NCBI GenBank assembly: GCA_020851785.1
Contig: JADZCC010000059.1
Span: 1-56,721, forward strand
Length of the DNA stretch: 56,721 nucleotides
Reading direction: 5' to 3'
Source of the DNA: Anaerolineales bacterium
Lineage (GTDB): Bacteria; Chloroflexota; Anaerolineae; Anaerolineales; Villigracilaceae
Below, one piece after another: positions 48,552 to 56,721 of this stretch. The notes beneath the pieces are model-generated. The model was not told the DNA's origin. It did not search any database and saw nothing but the letters and a program-made list of their open reading frames with translations. The stretch's first letter is position 1; every line of letters starts with the position of its first letter. The position numbers were made by a program, and so were the translations under genes.

Positions 48552-50870
48552 ATGCCCGGACAAGAAGATACCTTCCTCAAAGCAATGAACGACGGTCACT
48601 CCGCCGCCTGGGATCAGGAGTGGGAAAAAGCCATCGCGGCCTATCGGCGCGCCTTGCAGGCTTCGCCTGATCACCCCAAAGCGCTGAACAGCCTGGGATT
48701 GGCCTTGTTTCAAATCGGCAACATTGAAGAGGCTTTGCAAATTTATATCAGTGTCGCCAAACTTTCCAAAGACGACCCCGTGCCCATGGAAAAAGTGGCG
48801 CAACTCTCCGAACGCACCGGCGACCTAAAAACGGCCACTGAGGCCGCCATGCGCGCCGGAGACCTCTTCCTGCAACAGCGCGACGTGGAAAAGGCCCTCG
48901 AAAACTGGGTGCGCATCACCAACTTAAACCCCGAACATATTCCCGCCCATTCGCGCCTCGCCCAGGTGCATGAAAAATTAAATCATCCCCAACAGGCCGT
49001 GCGCGAATATCTCGCCGTGGCCAGTTTGCTTCAGCGCGCCGGAAACGCAGAAAAAAGCCAGGAAATGGTCGAGAAGGCGCAATCCATTTTGCCCAACAGC
49101 CCGGAAGTTAAACAAGCCCAAACCCTGCTCAAAACCGGCCAACTCCTGCCCAAGCCTATTCGTGGAAAAGGCGGAACGGGACCGATTCGCATGTCGCAGG
49201 TCAAGCAATTACAACAGCCTGAGACGAAGATCGGCTCCGGGCTGGACCCGATTGCGGAAGCGCGTCAAAAAGCGCTGACTCAGCTGGCAGAGCTTCTCTT
49301 CGAACTCACCGACGACAGCAGTCCCGCCGCACAGGAAAGGCGCGGCATGTCCTCGCTGATGCGCGGCACGGGCGGGCTTTCCCTGCAACAAAACGATCAA
49401 GTCAAAGTGATTATGTATCTTAGCCAGGCCATTGACGCGCAGACCAAAGGCAACGAAGCCCAGGCCGCCGAAGAAATGGAACACGCCATCGAGGTTGGCT
49501 TCTCGCACCCATCGCTGTATTTCAACCTGGGCCATCTGCGCTTCAAAGGCGAACGGTATGAAAGCGCCCAACGCTTCCTGCAAAACACCATCAAACACGC
49601 GGAATACGCCTTGGCCTCACAACTCCTGCTTGGGCAAATGCTGGCCAAAAAGACGCAGTATGCCGAAGCCGCTTTACACTACCTCGAAGCGTTAAAAATC
49701 GCCGACGCTTCGGTTGTGCCATTGGAAAAGGCCGACGATTTACGGCTGAGTTACGAGCCGATCATCGAAGCGCAACAAAGCCAGAAAGACGAAGCCGCGC
49801 AACGCAAAGTCTGCGATAACATCCACAACCTCCTCATGCGTTCAGACTGGCGCGAACAACTGCACAAAACCCGCGAGCAAATGCCCAAGGCGGAAGGCGG
49901 CCTGCTCACCCCGCTGGCAGACGTGATCTTGCAGGCCCAATCCAGTTCGGTGTTGGAATCGATGAACCGCATCAACCAACTGGCCCGCCTCGGCAGTTTG
50001 CGCTCCGCCATGGATGAAGCCTACGATGCGATTCAACACGCGCCCACCTACCTGCCGATTCATTCGCTCATGGGCGATTTGCTCGTGCAGGAAGGTCACA
50101 TCCCAGACGCGATTGCAAAATTTGGCGTGGTGGCTCACGCCTACGGCGTACGCGGCGAAGTGGGTCAGGCGACCAAACTTTTGCGCCGCATCATTCAACT
50201 TTCGCCCATGGATATGCCCACGCGCAACCGTTTGATTGAACAGTTGATTGCGCGCGGCCAAATTGACGACGCCATCCGCGAATACCTGGAGCTGGCCGCC
50301 ATCTACTATCGCCTGGCGGATTTGGATATGGCCCGCAAAACCTACACCAACGCCCTGCGCGTCATTCAACAGGGCAACGCCAGCCGCGATTGGAACGTGC
50401 ACATCCTTAACCGTATGGCGGATATTGACCTGCAACGGCTGGATTGGAAACAAGCCCTGCGCGTATATGAACAAATTCGCACGCTGGCCCCGGAAGATGC
50501 GCCCACGCGCAAACAGCTCATTGACCTGTACTTGCGCATGGCCCAGCCCGATAAGGCCATGGGCGAACTGGAGAACTACATCACCTATCTGGAAAGCCAG
50601 CGCAAAACCGACACGTTAATTCCCTTCCTGCAGGAACTCATTCAAGAACATGACGATCAACCCCTGCTGACGCGCACGTTGGCCGCGCAACTGCATCAGG
50701 CTGGGCGCACCGAAGAAGCGGTGGAAGCGCTCGACCCGCTCGCGGACAAACTCCTGCAACGGGCAGATCACGAGCAGGCGATGGACATCATCAATCAGAT
50801 TGTCTTGATGAATCCAGCCAACGTGGAGCAATATCGCCAGGTCCTTGAGCAAATGCGTAACGGGCAGTAA
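48552..50870 (+). CDS. Large tetratricopeptide-repeat protein
   Basis: A 772-residue soluble protein composed almost wholly of TPR-like helix pairs, for example AWDQEWEKAIAAYRRALQAS, HPKALNSLGLALFQIGN and EHIPAHSRLAQVHEKLNHPQ near the N-terminus and RIIQLSPMDMPTRNRLIEQL near residue 550. A proline- and basic-rich stretch (about 195-220) separates two TPR blocks. No enzyme domain or signal peptide. TPR proteins act as scaffolds; the partner here is unknown. A strong bidirectional terminator follows. Confidence 0.85.
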   Translation: MPGQEDTFLKAMNDGHSAAWDQEWEKAIAAYRRALQASPDHPKALNSLGLALFQIGNIEEALQIYISVAKLSKDDPVPMEKVAQLSERTGDLKTATEAAMRAGDLFLQQRDVEKALENWVRITNLNPEHIPAHSRLAQVHEKLNHPQQAVREYLAVASLLQRAGNAEKSQEMVEKAQSILPNSPEVKQAQTLLKTGQLLPKPIRGKGGTGPIRMSQVKQLQQPETKIGSGLDPIAEARQKALTQLAELLFELTDDSSPAAQERRGMSSLMRGTGGLSLQQNDQVKVIMYLSQAIDAQTKGNEAQAAEEMEHAIEVGFSHPSLYFNLGHLRFKGERYESAQRFLQNTIKHAEYALASQLLLGQMLAKKTQYAEAALHYLEALKIADASVVPLEKADDLRLSYEPIIEAQQSQKDEAAQRKVCDNIHNLLMRSDWREQLHKTREQMPKAEGGLLTPLADVILQAQSSSVLESMNRINQLARLGSLRSAMDEAYDAIQHAPTYLPIHSLMGDLLVQEGHIPDAIAKFGVVAHAYGVRGEVGQATKLLRRIIQLSPMDMPTRNRLIEQLIARGQIDDAIREYLELAAIYYRLADLDMARKTYTNALRVIQQGNASRDWNVHILNRMADIDLQRLDWKQALRVYEQIRTLAPEDAPTRKQLIDLYLRMAQPDKAMGELENYITYLESQRKTDTLIPFLQELIQEHDDQPLLTRTLAAQLHQAGRTEEAVEALDPLADKLLQRADHEQAMDIINQIVLMNPANVEQYRQVLEQMRNGQ

Positions 50871-50875
50871 AAAAC

Positions 50876-50911
50876 AAAAAAGCGACGCGGCTTTCGCCGC
50901 GTCGCTTTTTT
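50876..50911. terminator. Bidirectional terminator
   Basis: GCGACGCGGC and GCCGCGTCGC form a perfect 10-bp stem around TTTC, with A-run before and T-run after (16 bp in all). It separates the TPR gene from the convergent DsbA-like gene. Confidence 0.93.
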
Positions 50912-50923
50912 GTTTAAGCGCGG

Positions 50924-51733
50924 TTATTTTCCAGCGGCCGCAAGCGCGGCTTCAATTTTTTCCTGAAAGAAATCAAACGGATACGCTCCTTCAATCAACC
51001 CTTGCAAGGTTTTCCCTTGCGGATCCGTATAGACGAAGGGAACCTGTTTGCCGCTGGCGTCCGTGTACGTCAACATGAAAGAGGGGGTTCCATTGACGCC
51101 CGCGTCCACCGCGTCTTGATAATCCTGCTCAATCTGCGATTTATATTTATTGCTGTTGTAGCATTCCGTAAACTGCGCCAGATCCAACCCGGGGGTCTTT
51201 TCCGCAATCGCAATCAAACGGCGATCCACAAATGAACCCGCGTCTTCGCCGATGACGTTCTCGTAGAGCATATCGTGCATCGTCCAATACAGGTTTTGAT
51301 CTCCGGCGCAATAGGCGGCCTGGGCGGCGTCCGCCGATTCGGTTTTGCCGCCGCGCATGTTGAGGCTCACCCAGTTGCCCGCAGAACGATAGGTAAAATA
51401 GACCTTGCCAGTTTCCACATAGGTTTTTTCCAACAGGGGTTCGGTATCTTTGAAAAAGCGCTCGCAATAGGGGCATTGATAGTCCGCAAACTCCACCAGT
51501 TGTACCGGGGCATTCGGGTCGCCCATGTGGTTGGCGTCTGTTTGGGTGCGCTCTGGGGAGCTGACTGCCACTACATTGGTGATTGGTTTAACATTTGGAT
51601 AAATGACCAGAAAGGCGATAAACGCGGCGACGGCGATAATCACCGCCATGAAGATGTTCCGTCCACGGGCTTCCCGCTGGCGCATTTGCTCGCGGCGCGT
51701 CTGCCTTTTGTTGAAATTACTGCTTTGATTCAT
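50924..51733 (-). CDS. Membrane-anchored DsbA-like thiol oxidoreductase
   Basis: A 269-residue protein with a basic N-terminus, one membrane anchor (about 27-47) and an extracytoplasmic thioredoxin-fold domain with a helical insert. The active site is CPYC (Cys87, Cys90) in EFADYQCPYCERFF, and a cis-Pro lies in NGTPSFML, both typical of the DsbA/BdbD family that introduces or exchanges disulfides in secreted proteins. AGGAG lies 6 nt before the ATG at 51733, which is preferred to an ATG 9 codons earlier. A palindrome overlaps its probable -10 box. Confidence 0.88.
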   Translation of the reverse strand: MNQSSNFNKRQTRREQMRQREARGRNIFMAVIIAVAAFIAFLVIYPNVKPITNVVAVSSPERTQTDANHMGDPNAPVQLVEFADYQCPYCERFFKDTEPLLEKTYVETGKVYFTYRSAGNWVSLNMRGGKTESADAAQAAYCAGDQNLYWTMHDMLYENVIGEDAGSFVDRRLIAIAEKTPGLDLAQFTECYNSNKYKSQIEQDYQDAVDAGVNGTPSFMLTYTDASGKQVPFVYTDPQGKTLQGLIEGAYPFDFFQEKIEAALAAAGK

Positions 51734-51751
51734 GCTTGCTCCTCTAAATGA

Positions 51752-51775
51752 ATTATGCATGGCATTTTGCCATGC
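51752..51775 (-). promoter_or_regulatory. Palindrome over the -10 region of the dsbA-like gene
   Basis: GCATGGCA (51757-51764) and TGCCATGC (51768-51775) form a perfect 8-bp inverted repeat with a 3-nt centre, adjoining CATAAT (minus strand, 51757-51752), a possible -10 box. It looks more like an operator than a terminator because no T-run follows. Confidence 0.4.
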
Positions 51776-51837
51776 GCAATTTGATTTGTCTAGGATGGGG
51801 TTAAAAGGTTCTTATCTTCAGAAAATGCGAAAAACGG

Positions 51838-52677
51838 CTATTCGTTCAAACGGGCATTCATCCACATCAGCATGGTTTTGAAAACTTCCGCCTGCTCCGG
51901 CTCGTTTTGCAATTCGTGGTAGCCATCGTCCCATAAAACCAGCGTGCATTTTTCTCCTACTGCGGCGGCAAATTCGGTACTGCTGGAGGGAAAGGCGATC
52001 CGGTCGGCTTTGCCGTGCAAAAGCAGGAGCGGCAGGGGGAATTCATGCGCGTGCTCCAACGTCCATTGAGTCACGCCCAACATCACTCTGCCAAAGCCCA
52101 ACGAAATCTTATCATGCACCAATGGATCATTCTGGTATTTGTCAATCGCCGCTTGCGAATGCGAAATGGAGTTGGCTTCCAAGCCGCTGGGGAGTAAAAC
52201 GGTCGGCGCAATTAACCCTAAAATTCTTGCGGCCATAATCTTCGCCTTCTGACTCTCCAAAGCGGTGTGCAGGCCCGGGCTGGTGGCGATGACGCCCTTA
52301 ACGTTTGGTTTGCGTTTCAGACCATAGTGCAGGACCAAAATTCCGCCGAGGCTATGGCCGTATAAAATCAGCGGTAGGTTTGGGTAGCGTTGGCGGGCAT
52401 GCTCAAACAAAAGGTCAATATCGCTTAAGACCGCTTCAATGGAAGGGAAATGCCCACGCGGGCCGCCGGAACGCCCATGCCCGCGCAAGTCAAAACCAAA
52501 CATGGCGAAGCCGTCTTGCGTAAAGGCTTCGGCGACATGCTCATAGCGGCCGCTATGCTCGCCCAACCCATGCACCAGACAGATCGCCGCTTTGGGCGTG
52601 CGCAGGTCTGGCTCCCAACCCTGCCCGAAAATTTCAAGGCGATCCTGCGTCTGCCAGCGTGTTTCAAAATGTTTCAT
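51838..52677 (-). CDS. Alpha/beta hydrolase, monoacylglycerol lipase type
   Basis: A 279-residue serine hydrolase. Landmarks: oxyanion region LVHGLGEHSGRYEHVA, DLRGHGRSGGPRG, the nucleophile elbow GHSLGG, the acid in LHGKADRIAFP and the His in WDDGYHELQNEPE. This matches bacterial monoacylglycerol lipase and lysophospholipase-like enzymes. No membrane or signal segment. Its start overlaps the stop of the upstream GNAT gene by 4 bp (ATGA). It is not the cluster's OleB by motif (see rejected items). Confidence 0.85.
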   Translation of the reverse strand: MKHFETRWQTQDRLEIFGQGWEPDLRTPKAAICLVHGLGEHSGRYEHVAEAFTQDGFAMFGFDLRGHGRSGGPRGHFPSIEAVLSDIDLLFEHARQRYPNLPLILYGHSLGGILVLHYGLKRKPNVKGVIATSPGLHTALESQKAKIMAARILGLIAPTVLLPSGLEANSISHSQAAIDKYQNDPLVHDKISLGFGRVMLGVTQWTLEHAHEFPLPLLLLHGKADRIAFPSSSTEFAAAVGEKCTLVLWDDGYHELQNEPEQAEVFKTMLMWMNARLNE

Positions 52678-53525
52678 TGTTCATCTCCATTTGAGTAGGT
52701 CAGAACCGGATAGGATTCGCCGGTGCGAATAAAGCCAATTTTTTTATAGACCGCCAGCGAGGCGGCGTTGTCCGCTTGTGTGTTGACGGAAAGGCGCGGC
52801 ATTGAATTGGGGTTTAATTTTTGGATTAATTCGCTGACCAGCGCCGAGCCAATTCCCCGGCCTTGCGCGTTTCTACCGACCGCCAGCCGGGCCAGGTGCG
52901 TTGCAAATGGATTCCCCGTGCTGAGTTGGTAGCCGATCAGGCCAGTTTCATCTTCCGCGACGGAAGCGTAACTGGCCAATTGATAGGCTCGTTGGAGCGC
53001 ATCCAAGGAGTTATGCCAAAACGGGCCAAAGGCTTCGAGGTCCAACTCGGCAACTGTGGGGAGGTCGCTCTCGCGCATGGGACGAATCTGAAGCGCTGGC
53101 AGTGTAGGAATTGGGCGAAAGTTTTTCCCCTGTAATTCGAGCATGACAATGTTTTGCTTGAAGGTAAATCCGTTGGCGGATAACAGGTCTTCAAACCAGG
53201 GCTTCACCACAATGGCCGCAATTTGCACGCCTGCCGTAGTGCGAGCCAGCTCCCAGAGCGGGGACCAGGCCTGAGCGGCGGAAAGGTGCGGAAGATGCCC
53301 AAAGAGGCGAATCCAGCTCACGTGGGGCGGGTCGGCCGGGCAGGCCAGCGCCGCGAGGATCGTATTGGCCGTTTCCAGTACCCAATAGTTTGACGAGCCG
53401 AGCCATTCCAGCGGGGTGCGCCAATCCAAATGTCGATGCGTGCGGGCTTCATGAGCCATGAGGTTTGTAATCTGTTGATGGTCGTCTACCTCGGCGCGGC
53501 GTACGCGCTCGCTTAGATTAATCAT
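52674..53525 (-). CDS. GNAT-family N-acetyltransferase
   Basis: A 283-residue protein with a C-terminal GNAT domain (about 145-275). The acetyl-CoA loop is VGRNAQGRGIGSALV (R-G-x-G-x-G/A type), followed by the SVNTQADNAASLAVYKKIGF motif of the RimI-like branch. The N-terminal half looks like a second, weaker GNAT-like fold. Overlaps its neighbours by 4 bp on each side, so it is in one operon with the lipase and the small TPR gene. Substrate unknown. Confidence 0.82.
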   Translation of the reverse strand: MINLSERVRRAEVDDHQQITNLMAHEARTHRHLDWRTPLEWLGSSNYWVLETANTILAALACPADPPHVSWIRLFGHLPHLSAAQAWSPLWELARTTAGVQIAAIVVKPWFEDLLSANGFTFKQNIVMLELQGKNFRPIPTLPALQIRPMRESDLPTVAELDLEAFGPFWHNSLDALQRAYQLASYASVAEDETGLIGYQLSTGNPFATHLARLAVGRNAQGRGIGSALVSELIQKLNPNSMPRLSVNTQADNAASLAVYKKIGFIRTGESYPVLTYSNGDEQ

Positions 53526-54043
53526 CGCAAAAAGCGGAGGAAGAAATTTAAGATGCGCTCAAAGAGAGAGGGCTTTTCCTTGGCTTCCAAAGAGCCCATC
53601 ATTTTAAAAGCCGAGTCGGCGACTTTGCCGGTTTTGAGTTTGATGGCGGCGGCGGCTTTCAGGGTGACGGCGCGCATATCGCCGTCTTTTGCTTCTGCAA
53701 AAAGGTCGGCAGAGCGTTCGTATTTTTTGAGGGCTTCGTCATAACGCTTCAGCGCGTCCAACGCCGCGGCCTGGTTGCCCAATGCAAAGGCTTGTCGGCG
53801 GGCATCTTTGACGCTTGCGAAATATTCATCGGTATTTGCCGCCGCTTCGAGGGCGGCTTGCGCGTGGCCAGCCTGCAATAAAGCCACGCTTTGGTTGTTC
53901 TTCATTTCAGCGACGTTCAAATCGTCCTGCGCTTGAGCGTAGCCGTGCAGAGCTTCGGCAAAGAGTCGGGCGGCTTCTTCAAAGCGTTTTTGTTGAAAGG
54001 CTTGTTTGGCCTGGTCGGCAAGTTGGGCGGGAGCGCTCGTCAT
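53522..54043 (-). CDS. Small TPR-like protein
   Basis: A 173-residue helical protein with TPR-type repeats (AKQAFQQKRFEEAARLFAEAL, QSVALLQAGHAQAALEAA, GNQAAALDALKRYDEALKK) and a short hydrophobic-basic C-terminus (LFERILNFFLRFLR) that could bind membrane. First gene of the TPR-GNAT-lipase run. No ribosome-binding site is strong. Confidence 0.75.
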   Translation of the reverse strand: MTSAPAQLADQAKQAFQQKRFEEAARLFAEALHGYAQAQDDLNVAEMKNNQSVALLQAGHAQAALEAAANTDEYFASVKDARRQAFALGNQAAALDALKRYDEALKKYERSADLFAEAKDGDMRAVTLKAAAAIKLKTGKVADSAFKMMGSLEAKEKPSLFERILNFFLRFLR

Positions 54044-54102
54044 GCGATACCTCTTGAGAGTAAAATCCCGCGTGCAAGTTGCAGGCGGGAAGTCTTGTGG
54101 GT

Positions 54103-54777
54103 TTATAAGGTGATGTCGAGCAGGCCTTCGGCCACCGAGCGAAGTTTTTCTTTAGACATATCGCTCAGTTTCATGGCCAGGTCTAAATAGGGGCGGTTGA
54201 CTGGCTGGCAGATGAAGTCCTGCAAATCGGCGGGGAGGTCGAGGAATTTTTGCATGGCGGTTTGGCTGGTCATCCACTGACCGACCGGCCCGCTTTGGTC
54301 GAAGAAGGTTTCGATGCGGCTTCCCATCAGGTTGAGGATGACTTCCAACTCCGGCAGGGGGATGGATTTTGAGCCAAGTTCGTAGGCCTTCAGGCGGGCT
54401 TGCGGAATGCCGGTTTCTTCGGCAATGTGCCTGAGGGACATATTGACGTTCGTGCGTTCCTGGCGCATTAACGCGCCAATCATCCGCTGGCGAATGGAGA
54501 TCAGGCGCGGCAGGTCCAGCGCGTCCAACGGAGAAGGGTCGTCGGAACTGATGTCGCGACTCCAAAATTTGGTAATGGGGATCTTCAGGTAAAACGCCAG
54601 CGTTTCCAATTCTGAGAGAGAAGGCGAGCGCAAGCCTTCTTCGTAAGCGCGAAAGAGGCCGGGCTTAATCCCAATGGCGTCCGCGCATTCTTTGACGCTC
54701 CGGCGCTCGGAAGCGCGCGCGTCTCGAATGAGCAAGCCTAATTTTTTGGCGCGAATGGTAATTTGGGCGTTGTTCAT
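54103..54777 (-). CDS. Regulator with two HTH domains (XRE type)
   Basis: A 224-residue DNA-binding protein with two XRE-like helix-turn-helix domains: residues about 10-65 (LGLLIRDARASERRSVKECADA...) and about 105-160 (MSLRHIAEETGIPQARLKAYELG). The halves resemble each other and suggest a pseudo-dimer in one chain. The C-terminal part is helical without a known effector domain. Predicted -10 TATAAT (minus strand, 54898-54893) gives a leader of about 110 nt. It follows cpaF on the same strand across a 131-bp gap. Confidence 0.78.
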   Translation of the reverse strand: MNNAQITIRAKKLGLLIRDARASERRSVKECADAIGIKPGLFRAYEEGLRSPSLSELETLAFYLKIPITKFWSRDISSDDPSPLDALDLPRLISIRQRMIGALMRQERTNVNMSLRHIAEETGIPQARLKAYELGSKSIPLPELEVILNLMGSRIETFFDQSGPVGQWMTSQTAMQKFLDLPADLQDFICQPVNRPYLDLAMKLSDMSKEKLRSVAEGLLDITL

Positions 54778-54892
54778 AAGTCCTCGGTCAAAATTATCGC
54801 TGGTTTCATAAATCAGTAAACTTTTCGTTGAAAGTTATGAAGGAAAATCTTTTTTTGTTTACCAAATTATGCGATACTCTGTAGATGCCTAA

Positions 54893-54898
54893 ATTATA
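54893..54898 (-). promoter_or_regulatory. -10 box for the double-HTH regulator gene
   Basis: TATAAT on the minus strand, with a second similar box (GCATAAT) about 25 bp closer to the gene. The leader also holds a T-rich and A-rich stretch but no obvious hairpin. Confidence 0.45.
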
Positions 54899-54908
54899 GC
54901 AGAGTGTT

Positions 54909-56210
54909 TCAGCGCCGCGAACCAGACAAGTTGGCGGCGAAAACTTCGACGCCCAATTTATAGCCAGCCGCTTCCAAACGCGGCGTAAAGTTGGGGCGAA
55001 TGCCGGTTGCACGTAACTCGCCCAGCACTTTTCCATCGGTGCTTACGCCGGTTTGATTGAACTTGAAGATGTCTGTCATAATCACCATATCGCCTTCCAT
55101 ACCGGAGACTTCAGTAATGGCGGTGACTTTGCGCTGGCCGTCTTTGAGGCGCGTTTGTTGCACGATCAAATCAATGGCGGAGGAGATTTGCTGGCGCACT
55201 ACTTTGAGGGGTAGGTCCATCCCGGCCATGAGAACCAGCGTTTCCATACGGGAAAGCGCGTCGCGCGGCGAGTTGGAATGGACGGTGGTGAGCGAGCCAT
55301 CGTGACCGGTGTTCATGGCTTGCAACATATCCAGCGCTTCGCCGCCGCGCACTTCGCCGACGACAATTCGATCCGGGCGCATCCGCAGGGAGTTTTTGAC
55401 CAAATCCCGGATGGTAACTGCGCCGTGTCCGTCGGTGTTGGCGCTTTTGGTTTCCATGCGCATGACATGATCCTGCTGAAGTTGCAGTTCTGCGGCGTCT
55501 TCGATCGTGATGATCCGTTCATCTTCCGGGATGAAGCCAGACATGACGTTGAGCAGGGTGGTCTTGCCAGAGCCTGTGCCGCCGGAGATGACGATGTTAA
55601 AGCGGGCTTTCACGCAAGCGCGTAAAAACTCGGCCATTTGTTGAGTCAGCGAACCATAGTTGACCAAATCTTCGGCTTTCAACTTATCCTTGCGGAATTT
55701 CCGAATCGTAATGGAAGGCCCGTCAATTGAAACCGGACGAACCACGGCATTCACGCGCGAACCGTCTGGCAGGCGCGCATCCACCGTTGGGGAATCCGCG
55801 TCCACCCGCCGCCCGAGGGGCAGGATGATGCGTTCAATAATCCGCACGACATGGTCATCGTCGTCAAAGGCTACATTCGCCCGGGTGAGTTGCCCTTTCT
55901 TCTCAATGAAAACTTTTTTGGGGCCGTTGACCATGATTTCAGAAACATCCGGATCGTCCAACAAAATTTGAATCGGCCCATAGCCGAGGATATCGTTGAG
56001 CACCTGACTGAAAATTTGTTTTTTAAGGTCTTCGGGAAGTTTAAGCTGGGTCTGTTCGTACACTTTATTGATATTCTGTTGTACAAACGTATTGCGTTGC
56101 GCGGCCGGGACGCCCTCCATTTCCACCGCACGCGCCAGATTATCAGTCAGGTATTTTTTCAGCCGTACGAGATCCTGGCTGGTTAAACCGGAGGAAAAAG
56201 GCTGATTCAT
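54909..56210 (-). CDS. cpaF: CpaF/TadA-type pilus or secretion ATPase
   Basis: A 433-residue type II/IV secretion ATPase of the CpaF branch. Walker A is [13 protein letters not shown], the Asp box is [12 protein letters not shown], Walker B is [15 protein letters not shown] and the His box is [15 protein letters not shown]. An N-terminal helical domain (about 1-100) is typical of CpaF. The family powers Tad/Flp pili or related secretion. No other tad gene is visible in the window, so this is either an orphan copy or the edge of a larger locus. It overlaps the upstream small gene by 4 bp. Confidence 0.92.
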   Translation of the reverse strand: MNQPFSSGLTSQDLVRLKKYLTDNLARAVEMEGVPAAQRNTFVQQNINKVYEQTQLKLPEDLKKQIFSQVLNDILGYGPIQILLDDPDVSEIMVNGPKKVFIEKKGQLTRANVAFDDDDHVVRIIERIILPLGRRVDADSPTVDARLPDGSRVNAVVRPVSIDGPSITIRKFRKDKLKAEDLVNYGSLTQQMAEFLRACVKARFNIVISGGTGSGKTTLLNVMSGFIPEDERIITIEDAAELQLQQDHVMRMETKSANTDGHGAVTIRDLVKNSLRMRPDRIVVGEVRGGEALDMLQAMNTGHDGSLTTVHSNSPRDALSRMETLVLMAGMDLPLKVVRQQISSAIDLIVQQTRLKDGQRKVTAITEVSGMEGDMVIMTDIFKFNQTGVSTDGKVLGELRATGIRPNFTPRLEAAGYKLGVEVFAANLSGSRR

Positions 56211-56506
56211 CCTTCAGTGTCCCGATTGGCGTCTTGATCCACAGGCATAACCCAGACGATTTGATCGCGCCGCACGGCCAGGAACGGGCCAGAGAAGACC
56301 GCCTGGCCGGCATGGTCATACACCGTGGCATCGGTAATCGCCACAAAATTTTCGCCGTTTTCAAGTTCGCTTTTCAAGCGCTCGCCCTGCCGCACGTGGA
56401 GTTTTCCCCGAATTAGGTGCGCGGTGGTTTGGAGGATGGACGGGATGGCGGTTTTAGTAACCACATCCGTAAAAAATTTGCCCTTGTCATCATATTCAAT
56501 GGTCAT
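56207..56506 (-). CDS. Small conserved protein coupled to cpaF
   Basis: A 99-residue soluble, beta-rich protein (ITDATVYDHAGQAVFSGPFLAV, WVMPVD) with no family I can name. GGGAGA lies 5 nt before the ATG, and its stop overlaps the cpaF start by 4 bp, so it is probably translated with it. Confidence 0.7.
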   Translation of the reverse strand: MTIEYDDKGKFFTDVVTKTAIPSILQTTAHLIRGKLHVRQGERLKSELENGENFVAITDATVYDHAGQAVFSGPFLAVRRDQIVWVMPVDQDANRDTEG

Positions 56507-56550
56507 GGAAGTCTCCCAAATTTTGATTGATGCAACGATTGGAATTGATT

Positions 56551-56721
56551 TTATTCCGTTCTCAATTTACGCGCAAGCGCGGTCATCTCCCGCGCCATGG
56601 CTTTTGCAAAGTCAGGAAAAAGGGGTAACCAAGAGTGCAAACGCCTGGGGGATGTGAGCCGAAAACCACCTGCGAGCCTGAGCGGCATTTTGGAAATTTG
56701 CTTGTTTGATGAGCGCCAAAA
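56551..56721 (-). CDS. Partial ORF at the window edge, 3' end only
   Basis: The minus-strand frame is open from the last base of the window to a TAA at 56553-56551 (56 codons). The visible C-terminus, ending SWLPLFPDFAKAMAREMTALARKL followed by a few residues, looks protein-like but matches nothing I recognise. It is 44 bp upstream of the small cpaF-linked gene and on the same strand. Confidence 0.4.
   Translation of the reverse strand, partial: FWRSSNKQISKMPLRLAGGFRLTSPRRLHSWLPLFPDFAKAMAREMTALARKLRTE

Noticed and set aside
51838..52677. The alpha/beta hydrolase as the missing OleB of the ole-like cluster
   Set aside because: Its nucleophile is Ser in GHSLGG, typical of monoacylglycerol lipases, whereas OleB is a haloalkane-dehalogenase-like enzyme with an Asp nucleophile. 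It also lies 3.4 kb away on the other strand in a different operon.
1..56721. CRISPR array
   Set aside because: The tandem arrays have 7-8 bp units without spacers of constant length and without cas genes; they do not fit CRISPR structure.
1..56721. tRNA or rRNA genes and prophage
   Set aside because: No cloverleaf with a TTC-x-A-x-T-type arm, no rRNA segment, and no integrase, capsid or terminase-like ORF was recognised; read by eye, so a divergent tRNA could be missed.

Overview
The window (about 56.7 kb, moderately high GC, densely coded on both strands, no rRNA, tRNA, CRISPR, phage or intact insertion sequence seen) looks like the chromosome of an Anaerolineae-type member of the Chloroflexota. 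This is an inference from gene content: an actinobacterial-type inositol-phosphate synthase, a two-domain ThyX-like protein, many lipoproteins with Thr/Pro-rich linkers after the lipobox, NBR1-type Ig lipoproteins, a T-box on pheS, an ole-like cluster and an orphan CpaF ATPase. No marker gene here fixes the taxon.

Layout. 1-3010: 3' part of a transglutaminase-like membrane protein and a GAF-PAS-adenylate cyclase. 3378-6843 (minus): GAF histidine kinase, PfkB kinase, M20 peptidase, with short repeat arrays at the junctions. 6948-12328 (plus): inositol-phosphate synthase, two paralogous deacetylase-like lipoproteins, a HIT protein and the split-motif ThyX-like protein. 12507-14568: aldo/keto reductase and LysM lipoprotein diverging from a symmetric -10 element, then a tiny membrane protein. 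14704-23190: a complete System I cytochrome c maturation operon (ccmE, F, H, G, CcmI-like zinc ribbon, cytochrome c lipoprotein, ccmA, B, C, D). 23209-28723: threonine dehydrogenase-like SDR, lipoproteins, a PD-(D/E)XK-like protein, an S41-like peptidase and a C39-like peptidase. 28822-30273: SAM-I riboswitch and metK. 30395-32779: FAD oxidoreductase and two small membrane proteins. 32823-37384: Phe T-box, pheS, a four-helix-bundle gene and pheT, visibly more AT-rich than the surroundings. 37523-40571: small membrane protein, two NBR1-Ig lipoproteins, lysine 2,3-aminomutase. 40715-48445: a LacI regulator facing a six-gene ole-like cluster (OleC, OleD, metallo-beta-lactamase fold, GNAT-like, OleA, ATP-grasp). 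48552-56721: large TPR protein, DsbA-like protein, lipase, GNAT, TPR, double-HTH regulator, CpaF ATPase, a small conserved protein and a partial ORF.

The most noteworthy signals are: (1) a family of 7-8 bp tandem repeat arrays that sit at gene ends, enter pheT in frame, and bracket a four-helix-bundle gene between pheS and pheT with perfect 12-bp inverted repeats; (2) an ole-like cluster with no OleB but with extra metallohydrolase, acyltransferase-like and ATP-grasp genes, under a regulator whose promoter overlaps the cluster promoter; (3) eight start codons placed 6-7 nt after a -10 box without a Shine-Dalgarno sequence, which suggests common leaderless transcription; (4) a fused ThyX-like protein whose signature motif is split between complementary degenerate halves.

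Start codons were chosen from ribosome-binding sites, promoter spacing and family alignment from memory; no database search or folding program was run.
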